From Terrisporobacter glycolicus ATCC 14880 = DSM 1288 (GTDB lineage Bacteria > Bacillota > Clostridia > Peptostreptococcales > Peptostreptococcaceae), in NCBI RefSeq assembly GCF_036812735.1, contig NZ_CP117523.1:1116001-1180000 (forward strand): a stretch of DNA of 64,000 nucleotides. The letters run 5' to 3'. Every line of letters begins with the position of its first letter. The stretch's first letter is position 1. The translations under genes were made by a program, and so were the position numbers. This document shows, piece after piece, positions 47,787-56,444 of this stretch. The notes under the pieces were generated by a model. The model was not told where the DNA came from and did not search any database. It saw only the letters and a program-made list of their open reading frames with translations.

Positions 47787-48582
47787 AGATTTTGCAAGGC
47801 TGAGAAATTTCATGTATAATAATTATGGAATTAATCTTGAAAATAAAAGGACATTAATAGAAACAAGACTATTAATGATGGTTAAACGATTAGGATTTTC
47901 TGATTATAATAGTTATATAGATAACTTGATGAAAGATAAAACAGGTGAACAAGTATCAATATTAGTAGAAAAATTAACTACGAATTATACATATTTTATG
48001 CGTGAAGAAATGCACTTTGAGTTTTTAAAAGAAAATGTATTAGTTCCAAGTTTAAAAAAACCTCCACTTGGAGGGTTGAAAATTTGGTCAGCAGCTTCAT
48101 CAACAGGTGAAGAGGCTTATTGTATTGCCATGTTAGCATCAAGTATTCTAGGTGTTAATTCAAGTCAAAGAATAGCTATAACAGCATCCGATATATCAAA
48201 CAAAGTATTAAAACAAGCTAAAGATGGAATTTACTCAAATGATAAAATAGAAAAATTACCATCAGCATGGGTACAAAATTATTTTAAAAAAAGAGATGAA
48301 AAAAATTATGAGGTAAATCCAAATATAAAGAAGTTAGTAGAATTTAAATATTTTAATTTGAATAATAACTTAGGTTGGAGTAAGTCAAAATATGATGTTA
48401 TTTTCTGCAGAAATGTAATGATTTATTTTGATAATATTACAAATCAAAAACTAATTAATAGATTATGTGATTCTCTAAAACCAGGCGGATATTTAATAAT
48501 TGGAATGTCAGAAAGTTTATCTAATTTAAAAACTGATTTAAAAAGAGTAAAACCATCAGTATATAAAAAAAATAAAGTATAG
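47770..48582 (+). CDS. cheR: Chemotaxis methyltransferase CheR
   Basis: Methylates receptor glutamates with SAM. It has the helical N-terminal domain (FARLRNFMYNNYGINLENKR), then TTNYTYFMREEMHFEFL, then the SAM site WSAASSTGEEAYCIAM and VIFCRNVMIYFD. Length is 270 residues. The ATG lies inside cheW, after GAGGAAAA. Confidence 0.96.
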   Translation: MQLTDRDFARLRNFMYNNYGINLENKRTLIETRLLMMVKRLGFSDYNSYIDNLMKDKTGEQVSILVEKLTTNYTYFMREEMHFEFLKENVLVPSLKKPPLGGLKIWSAASSTGEEAYCIAMLASSILGVNSSQRIAITASDISNKVLKQAKDGIYSNDKIEKLPSAWVQNYFKKRDEKNYEVNPNIKKLVEFKYFNLNNNLGWSKSKYDVIFCRNVMIYFDNITNQKLINRLCDSLKPGGYLIIGMSESLSNLKTDLKRVKPSVYKKNKV

Positions 48583-48658
48583 TTTTTGAATCCTAAAAGA
48601 ATTAAAATATAAGTATGAGTAAGTTAACAAAATGTATTTGAAACAATGGAGGAAAGTT

Positions 48659-49012
48659 ATGAAAAGAGTATTAATAGTTGATGATGCAGCCTTTATGCGT
48701 ATGACAATAAAAAATATGCTTTCAAATTATGAGTATGAAATAGTAGGAGAAGCAGAAAATGGTTTAGAAGCTGTTGAAAAATACAAAGAATTAAGTCCAG
48801 ATATAGTTACAATGGATATTACTATGCCTGAGCTTGACGGAATACAAGCTTTGAGAATGATAAAAAAATTAAATCCAGGAGCATCAGTTGTTATGGTTTC
48901 AGCTCTAGGACAAGAAGCAAAAATGAAAGAGGCTATTATATATGGCGCTAAAGGGTTTATAGTAAAACCTTTTAAAGAAGAAATACTTTTAGGTGCATTA
49001 TCAAAGCTATAA
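48659..49012 (+). CDS. cheY: Chemotaxis response regulator CheY
   Basis: A single receiver domain of 117 residues with Asp8/Asp9, phosphoacceptor Asp53 in TMDITMPELDG, and the switch Lys in IVKPF. CheY-P acts on the FliM/FliN switch. The start is set at ATG 48659 after GGAGG; an ORF start at 48632 lacks an RBS. It is the last gene of the che operon and precedes a terminator. Confidence 0.96.
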   Translation: MKRVLIVDDAAFMRMTIKNMLSNYEYEIVGEAENGLEAVEKYKELSPDIVTMDITMPELDGIQALRMIKKLNPGASVVMVSALGQEAKMKEAIIYGAKGFIVKPFKEEILLGALSKL

Positions 49013-49051
49013 GAAATTTATATAAAATAGAAATAATGCAAAAATTATATG

Positions 49052-49098
49052 ATACTATAGATTGATTTATGTAAAATAAGTCGATCTATAGTATTTTT
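49052..49098 (+). terminator. Intrinsic terminator after cheY
   Basis: Perfect 11-bp ATACTATAGAT / ATCTATAGTAT, extended inward by G-U-containing pairs, followed by a T run. Confidence 0.9.
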
Positions 49099-49239
49099 AG
49101 ATTTAAATAATGTAATATTTTAATTAAAATCTTATGAGGTTATAAATACTAATTATGGATAAATAAGGAAGTTATAATATTAAAATTTTCAAACTAAAAT
49201 ATTATTCTAAGATAAAGAGTTGTTTTATCATATATATTG

Positions 49240-49263
49240 AAATTTCAACATTTGTTGAGATTT
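49240..49263. promoter_or_regulatory. Dyad immediately upstream of the promoter
   Basis: AAATTTCAACA / TGTTGAGATTT with a 2-base centre (one mismatch). It lies 18 bases above the -35 element, a position suited to an activator or other regulator. Confidence 0.45.
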
Positions 49264-49280
49264 GCAAAACAGTCGTTTTT

Positions 49281-49309
49281 TTGACAGATTGTGAGAAATA
49301 AAGTATAAT
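49281..49309 (+). promoter_or_regulatory. Consensus sigma-A promoter
   Basis: TTGACA (49281-49286), 17 bases, TATAAT (49304-49309): both hexamers and the spacing are perfect. It drives the ATP-grasp/racemase/Mur ligase operon. Confidence 0.92.
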
Positions 49310-49345
49310 AACCAATGTATTTAAAAAGAATAAGAGGTGGATAAA

Positions 49346-50560
49346 GTGGAGAAGTTTAAAATTCAACCTGTATTGGTTGGTGGAGATATAAACTGTTATT
49401 CTGTGGCTAGAGCTTATCACGAAGCTTATGGAGTAAAGTCAATAGCTTTTGGGAAAATGTTACTTGGGGCAACAAAAGACAGTAATATAATAGATTTTAG
49501 AGTAGACCCTAATATGGGTAATAAAGAAGAGTTCATAAAGGTTTTATTAAAAACGGCAGATGAGCTTGCTGAGCCAAATAAAAAACTTATAATTCATGGA
49601 TGTACTGATGAGTATGCTGAATTAATAATAGATTATAGAGATATATTATCAGAAAAGTATATAGTACCTTATATAGGTGCTGAACTTAAAGATAAGCTAA
49701 TAGAAAAAGAATTATTTTACAATATGTGTGAAGAATATGGGTTAGATTATCCAAAAACATATATATACAATAAGGGTGATGAAATAGGTGACTTTGGATT
49801 TAATTATCCGGTTATATTAAAAGCATCTGATAGTATATCATTCTTCCAAAATGCTTTTGAAGGAATGAATAAAGCTTATCTTATACAAGATGAAGAAGAA
49901 TTTAGAAGAGAAATAGAAAAAATATACTCTCACGGTTATGAAAAATCTATGATAGTTCAAGACTTCATACCTGGAGATGACTCCCACATGAGAGTTTTAA
50001 CCTGTTACTCAGATAAAAATGGAAAAGTTAAAATGCAATGTTTAGGACATGTTTTATTAGAAGAACATACTCCAAAAGGAATAGGAAATCATGCGGCTAT
50101 AATAACTGAGTATGATGAATCAGTTATGACTAAATTTAAAAACTTCTTAGAGAGTATAAACTACACAGGATATTCAAACTTTGATATAAAATACGATGCA
50201 AGAGACAATAAATATAAAGTATTTGAAATAAACTTAAGACAAGGTAGAAGTAACTACTATGTAACATCTTCAGGAAATAACATAGCGAAGTTCGTTGTAG
50301 AAGATAGAATTAACAACAAAGAGCTAGACTTAAAAATACAAAAGGAACCTTTCTTCTGGAGATGTATACCGAAAGAAGTAGTATATAAATATGTAAAAAG
50401 TCAAGAATTAGTAAATAAGTGTAAAGAATTAGATGCTGCAGGAAAATCTGCCACGTCATTTGGATACGAAGCTGACTTAAAAGGAAACTTTAAAAGAAGA
50501 TGGTATATATTCTTATACCATGTGAATCAATTTAGAAAATTCAAAAAATACTGTAAGTAG
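49346..50560 (+). CDS. ATP-grasp carboxylate-amine ligase, candidate D-aspartate ligase
   Basis: A 404-residue ATP-grasp enzyme. Motifs include YPVILKASDSISFF (ATP-binding strand-loop), the acidic MIVQDFIPGDDSHMR and the metal-binding VFEINLRQGRSNYY. It is of the class that includes the D-Asp ligase Asl of Enterococcus faecium, which adds D-Asp to the Lys side chain of the peptidoglycan precursor. The linked racemase and Mur ligase support that reading (inference). Start is GTG at 49346, six bases after AGAGGTGG; an in-frame GTG at 49337 overlaps the RBS. Confidence 0.75.
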   Translation: MEKFKIQPVLVGGDINCYSVARAYHEAYGVKSIAFGKMLLGATKDSNIIDFRVDPNMGNKEEFIKVLLKTADELAEPNKKLIIHGCTDEYAELIIDYRDILSEKYIVPYIGAELKDKLIEKELFYNMCEEYGLDYPKTYIYNKGDEIGDFGFNYPVILKASDSISFFQNAFEGMNKAYLIQDEEEFRREIEKIYSHGYEKSMIVQDFIPGDDSHMRVLTCYSDKNGKVKMQCLGHVLLEEHTPKGIGNHAAIITEYDESVMTKFKNFLESINYTGYSNFDIKYDARDNKYKVFEINLRQGRSNYYVTSSGNNIAKFVVEDRINNKELDLKIQKEPFFWRCIPKEVVYKYVKSQELVNKCKELDAAGKSATSFGYEADLKGNFKRRWYIFLYHVNQFRKFKKYCK

Positions 50561-50572
50561 ATTGGTGATAAT

Positions 50573-51274
50573 ATGAATAATATAACTGTAGGTGTTTTAG
50601 GCGGTTTAGGACCTATGGCTTCTGTGTATTTCTATGAAATGGTAGTAAATATGACAGAAGCAAAGACTGACCAAGAACATGTTGATATGATAATAACAAA
50701 TAGAGCAACTACACCAGATAGAACAGCTTTTATAATAGGAAAATCTAATGAAGACCCATCAAAGATATTAATAGATGATGCAAAAAAATTAGAAAAATAT
50801 GGTGTAGACTTTATTGTAATAACATGTAATACGGCACATTATTTCTATGAAAAAATAGTTAAAGGAGTTAATATACCTTTAGTAAATATTGTAGAGGAAA
50901 CAATTAAACATGCCAAAGAGACTAATCATAAAAAATTAGGTATTCTTGCTACTACTGGAAACATTAAAACTAGTTTATACCAAAACATGTGTGAAAAGCA
51001 TAATATAGAATATTTAGTATTAGATGAAAATAGACAGTCTAAAGTAATGGAAATAATTTATGATGATATAAAAAGTGGAAAACCAGCTGATATGGACAAG
51101 TTCAATTCTATAGTAGATTATTTAAAGGAAAATAATTGTGATGGAGTTATTCTTGGATGTACAGAGTTATCTATATTAAAAAATGATAATAAATTAGATG
51201 GGAATTTTTATATAGATTCCTTGGAAGTACTTGCTAGGGAAACTATATTAAGAAGCGGAAGAAAACTAAAATAG
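50573..51274 (+). CDS. Aspartate/glutamate racemase family protein
   Basis: Cofactor-independent racemase of 233 residues. The two catalytic cysteines are present: Cys85 in [10 protein letters not shown] and Cys196 in LGCTELSIL. The N-terminal [17 protein letters not shown] is typical of aspartate racemases rather than MurI. It probably supplies D-Asp to the adjacent ATP-grasp ligase (inference from linkage). It starts 12 bases after the ligase gene. A terminator overlaps its stop codon. Confidence 0.88.
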   Translation: MNNITVGVLGGLGPMASVYFYEMVVNMTEAKTDQEHVDMIITNRATTPDRTAFIIGKSNEDPSKILIDDAKKLEKYGVDFIVITCNTAHYFYEKIVKGVNIPLVNIVEETIKHAKETNHKKLGILATTGNIKTSLYQNMCEKHNIEYLVLDENRQSKVMEIIYDDIKSGKPADMDKFNSIVDYLKENNCDGVILGCTELSILKNDNKLDGNFYIDSLEVLARETILRSGRKLK

Positions 51275-51298
51275 AGTAGTTAACCTACTCTATTTTTT
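51268..51298 (+). terminator. Terminator-like hairpin at the racemase stop codon
   Basis: ATAGAGTAG / CTACTCTAT (with A/T extension) around TTAAC, followed by six T's. It would reduce, not necessarily abolish, read-through to the Mur ligase 22 bases later. Confidence 0.85.
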
Positions 51299-51320
51299 AA
51301 AATCAGAAAGGAAGTATATT

Positions 51321-52835
51321 ATGAAGTTATTTAAATTAATGGAAGATGTAAGCTTTACATCTAACTTACCTTTAGAAAAAATTAATGAAATTGAAATAAA
51401 AGATATATCATATAACTCTAGAAGTTGTAAAGAAGGATTTATATTTGTTGCTCTTGTAGGTGAAACTGTAGATGGGCATAAATTTGCAAAAAATGCTTAT
51501 GACAATGGAGCTAGAGTATTTTTACTACAAAAAGGAATGGAATCTAGTAAATACGTTATAGAGCTACCAAATGATACTGTAAAATTATTTGTGGAAGATA
51601 CAAGAATAAGTTTATCAAGAATATCACATAACTTTTTTGAAAAGCCATCTAATTCACTAAAAATAATTGGTGTTACAGGAACTAAGGGGAAAACAACTAT
51701 AACTAATTATATTGCAACTGTTTTAAATGAATCAGGAGTTAATACTGGTGTAGTAGGAACAAATGGGACTTTCTTCAATGGAACTTATGAAGTTACATCA
51801 AATACAACTCCAGAAAGCTATGAGTTACATAGAATATTCAGAAAAATGCTGGATAATGGTGTAACATGTGTATCTATGGAAGTTTCTTCTGGTGGAATAA
51901 TGCAAAATAGAGTAGAAGATGTAGATTTCGATGTAGCTATATTCTCTAATTTATCTCCAGATCACATAGGACCAAAAGAACATCCAACATTTGAACATTA
52001 TTTACAATGTAAAGCAAGATTATTTAAAATGGCGAAACATGGTATTATTAATGTAGATGATGATTATGCAAAGGATGTAATAAATGCAGCAACTTGTGAT
52101 GTGGAGACTTTTGGAATAGAAAATGAGGCTAATTTAACTGCTAATAATATAAGATATTCAAAAGAAATAGACTCACTAGGAGTGAGTTTTGACTGTAATA
52201 CAAAAGAAGAAACATTCCCATGCTTTATATGTTCTCCAGGAACTTTTAGCATTTACAATGCATTGGCAGTTGTAGCAGTGTGTAAATATTTAGACGTAAA
52301 AAAAGAGATTATGATAGATGCTTTAAAAAGTGCTAAGGTCAGTGGTAGAGTGGAAGTTTTACCAATACTTCCTTATGCTACAGTAATAGTTGATTATGCT
52401 CACAATGGTGTTAGCTTAGAGAATATACTACAAACTCTGAAGAACTATGATCATGATAGATTAATATGCTTATTTGGTTCAGTAGGTGGTAGAACTGAAA
52501 TTAGAAGAAAAGAATTAGGTGATGTTGCTGCTCGTGAATGCGATTTAGCGATACTTACAGCAGATAATCCAGATTTTGAAGATCCAATGAATGTTATAAA
52601 TGATATAGCTGAATCTTTTGAAGGTTCTTCTTGTGAAGTAATAAAAATATCAGATAGAGAAGAAGCTATAAAATATACTATTAGAAATGCTAAAGAAGGA
52701 GATATGATAGTATTTGCAGGTAAAGGTCATGAAAAATACCAATTAATAAATGGAGAAAAACTACCTTTTGATGAAATAGCTATTGCAAAAGATGAAGCAA
52801 AAAAAGTAATAGAAGAAAAAGAATTATTAGCTTAG
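51321..52835 (+). CDS. MurE-like UDP-MurNAc-dipeptide ligase
   Basis: Mur ligase of 504 residues with all three domains: the N-terminal UDP-binding domain (SYNSRSCKEGFIFVALVGET), the P-loop GVTGTKGKTT (117-126), a likely carbamylated Lys231 in QCKARLF, and a C-terminal domain with VDYAHNG. The substrate motif reads Asp-Asn-Pro-Asp (415-418), where DAP-adding MurE has DNPR; loss of that Arg argues against meso-DAP and leaves L-Lys or another amino acid. It may be the house MurE or a second one. RBS AAAGGAAG. Confidence 0.85.
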   Translation: MKLFKLMEDVSFTSNLPLEKINEIEIKDISYNSRSCKEGFIFVALVGETVDGHKFAKNAYDNGARVFLLQKGMESSKYVIELPNDTVKLFVEDTRISLSRISHNFFEKPSNSLKIIGVTGTKGKTTITNYIATVLNESGVNTGVVGTNGTFFNGTYEVTSNTTPESYELHRIFRKMLDNGVTCVSMEVSSGGIMQNRVEDVDFDVAIFSNLSPDHIGPKEHPTFEHYLQCKARLFKMAKHGIINVDDDYAKDVINAATCDVETFGIENEANLTANNIRYSKEIDSLGVSFDCNTKEETFPCFICSPGTFSIYNALAVVAVCKYLDVKKEIMIDALKSAKVSGRVEVLPILPYATVIVDYAHNGVSLENILQTLKNYDHDRLICLFGSVGGRTEIRRKELGDVAARECDLAILTADNPDFEDPMNVINDIAESFEGSSCEVIKISDREEAIKYTIRNAKEGDMIVFAGKGHEKYQLINGEKLPFDEIAIAKDEAKKVIEEKELLA

Positions 52836-52862
52836 TTAATAATTTGTAATACGAAAATATTA

Positions 52863-52895
52863 AAGGCATTACATTTATTATGTAATGCCTTCTTT
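52863..52895 (+). terminator. Intrinsic terminator after the Mur ligase gene
   Basis: Perfect 12-bp stem AAGGCATTACAT / ATGTAATGCCTT with a 5-base loop and a following CTTT. It may also serve the convergent minus-strand gene. Confidence 0.92.
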
Positions 52896-53014
52896 AAATG
52901 AAAATATATTAATAATTAATTATTATTTATATAATAAAATAGGCACAAATATACTATAGTGAAATTGATTTTTGAAAATTCTTATGATATCATTAAATTA
53001 ATTAGAAAACAAAA

Positions 53015-53416
53015 TTAGTCATGGCATCTTGATTTATTCAATCCTTGACCAGTTATATCAATTATTTTATTTATTGCAGTGTCAGATAAAAATACAATTT
53101 CTGATGGTTCGCCTTTCAAGTTTTCACCCATCAACTTTAAACCATTAGAGTTTTCTATGTAAGAAATATCTAGATTTCTCCTGAAAATTCTATTAGTAGT
53201 CTTATCTTTAATCTCTATAGTAATTTCATCACAACTAATAAAATCTAAAGGGGTATTGTTTGGAGTTAAATTATTGTTGAAGTAGTCTAGAATGTAACTT
53301 ATAGTAAAATCCCTCAAAACAATTAATTCTTCATTAGTTTTAGCGCTAGATGCAGAAATAAACTTATCAAATATCTCTTTACAAACTTCTTCATTTAAAA
53401 CATTATTTTTAATCAT
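53015..53416 (-). CDS. Protein of unknown function, minus strand
   Basis: A 133-residue soluble protein; I do not recognise a family. The start is the ATG preceded by GGAGG (TTTTGGAGGTTATAATG on the minus strand); an upstream in-frame TTG overlaps the RBS. It is helical at the N-terminus and beta-rich later, with several Ser/Asn/Asp. It has no membrane segment or signal peptide. It is divergent from the aldehyde oxidoreductase gene, sharing a 105-base gap, and is the only convincing minus-strand gene here. Confidence 0.75.
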   Translation of the reverse strand: MIKNNVLNEEVCKEIFDKFISASSAKTNEELIVLRDFTISYILDYFNNNLTPNNTPLDFISCDEITIEIKDKTTNRIFRRNLDISYIENSNGLKLMGENLKGEPSEIVFLSDTAINKIIDITGQGLNKSRCHD

Positions 53417-53521
53417 TATAACCTCCAAAATAAGTATTAATTTTGCTAATTAATAAATTTACATAAATTATAGTCCAAGTTTATTAATTTAGAAATAAAA
53501 ATTTAAAAGGGGGAAATAAAT

Positions 53522-56266
53522 TTGCTACTAAAAAAGGTCCTTTATATTAATGGGGTAAAAAGAACATTACTTGTTAATCCAGAAAGCAGTTTAGCTAATG
53601 TACTTCGTGAACAACTATTACTTACAGGGTGTAAGATAGGTTGTGGTCAAGGTCACTGTGGTACATGTACTATTATTTTAAATAATAAGGCTGTTCGTTC
53701 TTGTATAGTTAAAATGAAAAAAGTTGAGGATGAATCAATTATACAAACTATTGAAGGATTATCAGAAGGTGAAGATTTACATCCATTACAAGTTGCATGG
53801 ATGGGTCATGGATGTGCACAATGTGGTTTTTGTAGCCCAGGATTTATTATGTCAGCTAAAGTTTTATTAGAAGAAAACCCTTCTCCAACAAGAGAAGAAG
53901 TAAGAGCATGGTTCCAAAAACATAAAAACTTATGCCGTTGTACAGGATATAAACCTTTAGTAGACGCTGTTATGGATGCAGCTGCAGTACTAAGAGGCGA
54001 AAAGAAAGTAGAAGATTTAGTTTTTGAACCTGTAGGAAATGAAATATTAGGAACTAAGTATGTAAGACCTTCTGCAAAGGCTAAAGTAACTGGTACTTGG
54101 GATTTCGGTGCGGATTTATCTTTAAAAATGCCAAAAGATACTTTAAAACTTGCTTTAGTTCAAGCTGAGGTTTCTCATGCAAATATTAAGGGAATAGATA
54201 CTTCTGAAGCAGAAAAAATGCCAGGTGTTTATAAAGTGATAACTGCTAAAGACGTTAAAGGTAATAATAAAATAAATGGATTAGTGTTCTTTCCGAGCGC
54301 TAATAAGGGAGATGGATGGGATAGACCAATCCTTTGTGATGAAAAAGTATTCCAATATGGTGATGCTATAGCATTAGTAGCTGCTGATACTGAAGAACAA
54401 GCTAAAGCTGCTGCTAAAAAAGTAAAAGTAGACTTAGAAGTACTTCCAGCTTATATGAGTGCTCCAGAAGCTATGGCAGAAGATGCTATAGAAATACATC
54501 CAGGAACTCCTAATGTTTACTTTAAAACAGAATGTAAAAAAGGTGATGAAACAACTTCGATGATGGAAAAACTTCCAAATGTTGTTGAAGTTGAGTCTTA
54601 TTGTAGTCGTCAACCACACTTGCCATTAGAGCCTGACTGCGGGCAAGCATTTATGGATGAAGATGGAAACTTAATAATACATTCTAAGAGTATAGGAATC
54701 CATTTACATCATGCAATGATTTGTACTGGTATAGGTGTTGATCCTGAGAAATGTTTCTTAGTACAAAATCCAACTGGAGGAACTTTTGGATATAAGTTCT
54801 CTCCAACTATGGAATCTATGTTAGGAGTTGCTTGCTTAGCTACTGGAAGACCAGTTTCTTTAGTATATAGTCAATATCAACAAATTACTTATACTGGTAA
54901 AAGATCGCCAGCATTTATGAAGATAAAGCTTGGAGCAGATAAAAATGGTAAGATACTTGCTCTTGAAGGTGAAAACTATATCGATCATGGCCCATACTCA
55001 GAATTCGGTGACTTATTAACTATGCGTCTTACTCAATTCGTAGGTGCAGGTTATGGAATACCAAATATAAGAAATACTTCTTATACTGTATGTACTAACC
55101 ATGCTTGGGGTAGTGCATTTAGAGGATATGGCGCTCCACAAAGTTTCATGGGAACTGATACTGCTATAGATGTATTAGCAGCACAAATGGGAATGGATCC
55201 ATTTGAATTAAGATATATAAATGCTTATAGACCAGGAGATACAACTCCTACAGGTCAAACTCCTGAAGTTTATTCAATTGTTCCTATGATGGATAAATTA
55301 AGACCATTATATGAAGAAGCTAAAGTAAGAGTTAAAGAAAACTCTACAGATAAAGTTAAACTTGGTGTAGGTATATCAATTGGTGTTTATGGATGTGGAT
55401 TAGATGGGGCTGATTCATCTGAAGCTTATGCTGAAATAACTCCAAAAGGTGTAACTATTTATAACTCTTGGGAAGATCATGGTCAAGGTGCTGATATAGG
55501 AACATTAACTATGGCTCATGCTACTTTAAAAGCTGCTGGATATAAACCGGAAGATATTAAATTAGTAATGTGTGATATGCGTCAAACTCCAAATAGTGGT
55601 CCTGCTGGAGGAAGTAGATCTAATGTTGTTACAGGTAATGCTACTAGAATAGCTGCTGAAAACTTGTTAAAAGCACTAGAAAAAGGTGATGGAACATATC
55701 GTTCTTACGATGAAATGGTTGCTGAAGGCTTACCAACTAAGTATGTAGGTAAGTGGGTTGCTTCTATGTGTTCTGACTGTCAGATAGAAAATGGTCAAGG
55801 ATCACCATTTAGTAACTATATGTATGTTGTTAATATGCCAGAAGTTGCTGTTGATATGGAAACTGGTAAAGCAAAAGTTGAAAAATTCACTTGTATGGTT
55901 GATTGTGGTAAGATAATAAACAAACTTGTTGTTGATGGCCAAGTTTATGGAGCATTGGCACAAGGTATAGGTCTTGCATTGACTGAGGATTTTGAAGATT
56001 TAGAAAAACATACTACGTTAGTTAAATGTGGTATACCACAAATAGAGGACGTACCAGATAATTTAGAAATACACTACGAAGAAGCTGAAAGACCAGATGG
56101 ACCTTATGGAGCTTCTGGAGTAGGTGAAGGGCCATTAGCTGCACCTCATCCTGCTATACTAAATGCTATATTTAATGCTACTGGAGCTAGAGTAACTAAA
56201 GTACCTGCAACTCCAGTAGTAGTAAAAGCTGCATTAGATGAATTAGCAAGTGGAGCAAATGCTTAA
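53522..56266 (+). CDS. Aldehyde oxidoreductase, Mop-type molybdenum hydroxylase
   Basis: Single-chain molybdenum hydroxylase (914 residues) of the Desulfovibrio gigas Mop type. The N-terminal [2Fe-2S] cluster uses Cys41, 46, 49 and 61, and the second uses Cys101, 104, 138 and 140. The Moco domains follow, with LPAYMSAPEAMAEDAIEIHP, AFRGYGAPQSFMGT and the catalytic-Glu segment GASGVGEGPLAAPH. No FAD domain is present, consistent with Mop. Likely substrates are aldehydes (inference). The start is TTG after AAAAGGGGGAAA. It is followed by a terminator, then by likely maturation genes. Confidence 0.95.
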   Translation: MLLKKVLYINGVKRTLLVNPESSLANVLREQLLLTGCKIGCGQGHCGTCTIILNNKAVRSCIVKMKKVEDESIIQTIEGLSEGEDLHPLQVAWMGHGCAQCGFCSPGFIMSAKVLLEENPSPTREEVRAWFQKHKNLCRCTGYKPLVDAVMDAAAVLRGEKKVEDLVFEPVGNEILGTKYVRPSAKAKVTGTWDFGADLSLKMPKDTLKLALVQAEVSHANIKGIDTSEAEKMPGVYKVITAKDVKGNNKINGLVFFPSANKGDGWDRPILCDEKVFQYGDAIALVAADTEEQAKAAAKKVKVDLEVLPAYMSAPEAMAEDAIEIHPGTPNVYFKTECKKGDETTSMMEKLPNVVEVESYCSRQPHLPLEPDCGQAFMDEDGNLIIHSKSIGIHLHHAMICTGIGVDPEKCFLVQNPTGGTFGYKFSPTMESMLGVACLATGRPVSLVYSQYQQITYTGKRSPAFMKIKLGADKNGKILALEGENYIDHGPYSEFGDLLTMRLTQFVGAGYGIPNIRNTSYTVCTNHAWGSAFRGYGAPQSFMGTDTAIDVLAAQMGMDPFELRYINAYRPGDTTPTGQTPEVYSIVPMMDKLRPLYEEAKVRVKENSTDKVKLGVGISIGVYGCGLDGADSSEAYAEITPKGVTIYNSWEDHGQGADIGTLTMAHATLKAAGYKPEDIKLVMCDMRQTPNSGPAGGSRSNVVTGNATRIAAENLLKALEKGDGTYRSYDEMVAEGLPTKYVGKWVASMCSDCQIENGQGSPFSNYMYVVNMPEVAVDMETGKAKVEKFTCMVDCGKIINKLVVDGQVYGALAQGIGLALTEDFEDLEKHTTLVKCGIPQIEDVPDNLEIHYEEAERPDGPYGASGVGEGPLAAPHPAILNAIFNATGARVTKVPATPVVVKAALDELASGANA

Positions 56267-56324
56267 ATAAGAAGTAAATATAAAAGAGTAATTTTACGAT
56301 TGTTGCTCTTGCTTAGTCAAATAG

Positions 56325-56371
56325 AAGGGCTTAATCTTAAGTATATTTTACAAGAGTTTAAGCCTTTTTTT
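56325..56371 (+). terminator. Intrinsic terminator after the aldehyde oxidoreductase
   Basis: AAGGGCTTAA (56325-56334) pairs with TTAAGCCTTT (56358-56367), and the T run continues to 56371. The downstream genes therefore need read-through or a separate promoter; none is obvious. Confidence 0.85.
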
Positions 56372-56444
56372 CATATAAGAAATCTCAAGGGAAATAAATT
56401 TTTTAAATACAAATAACAGATATATTTTTTAAGGAGAATAGACT

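Larger units (their letters stand above)
49013..49345 (+). other. Intergenic region between cheY and the ligase operon
   Basis: A 333-base gap holding the cheY terminator (49052-49098), a dyad (49240-49263) and a consensus sigma-A promoter (49281-49309). No coding sequence or known riboswitch is seen in the rest. Confidence 0.75.
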
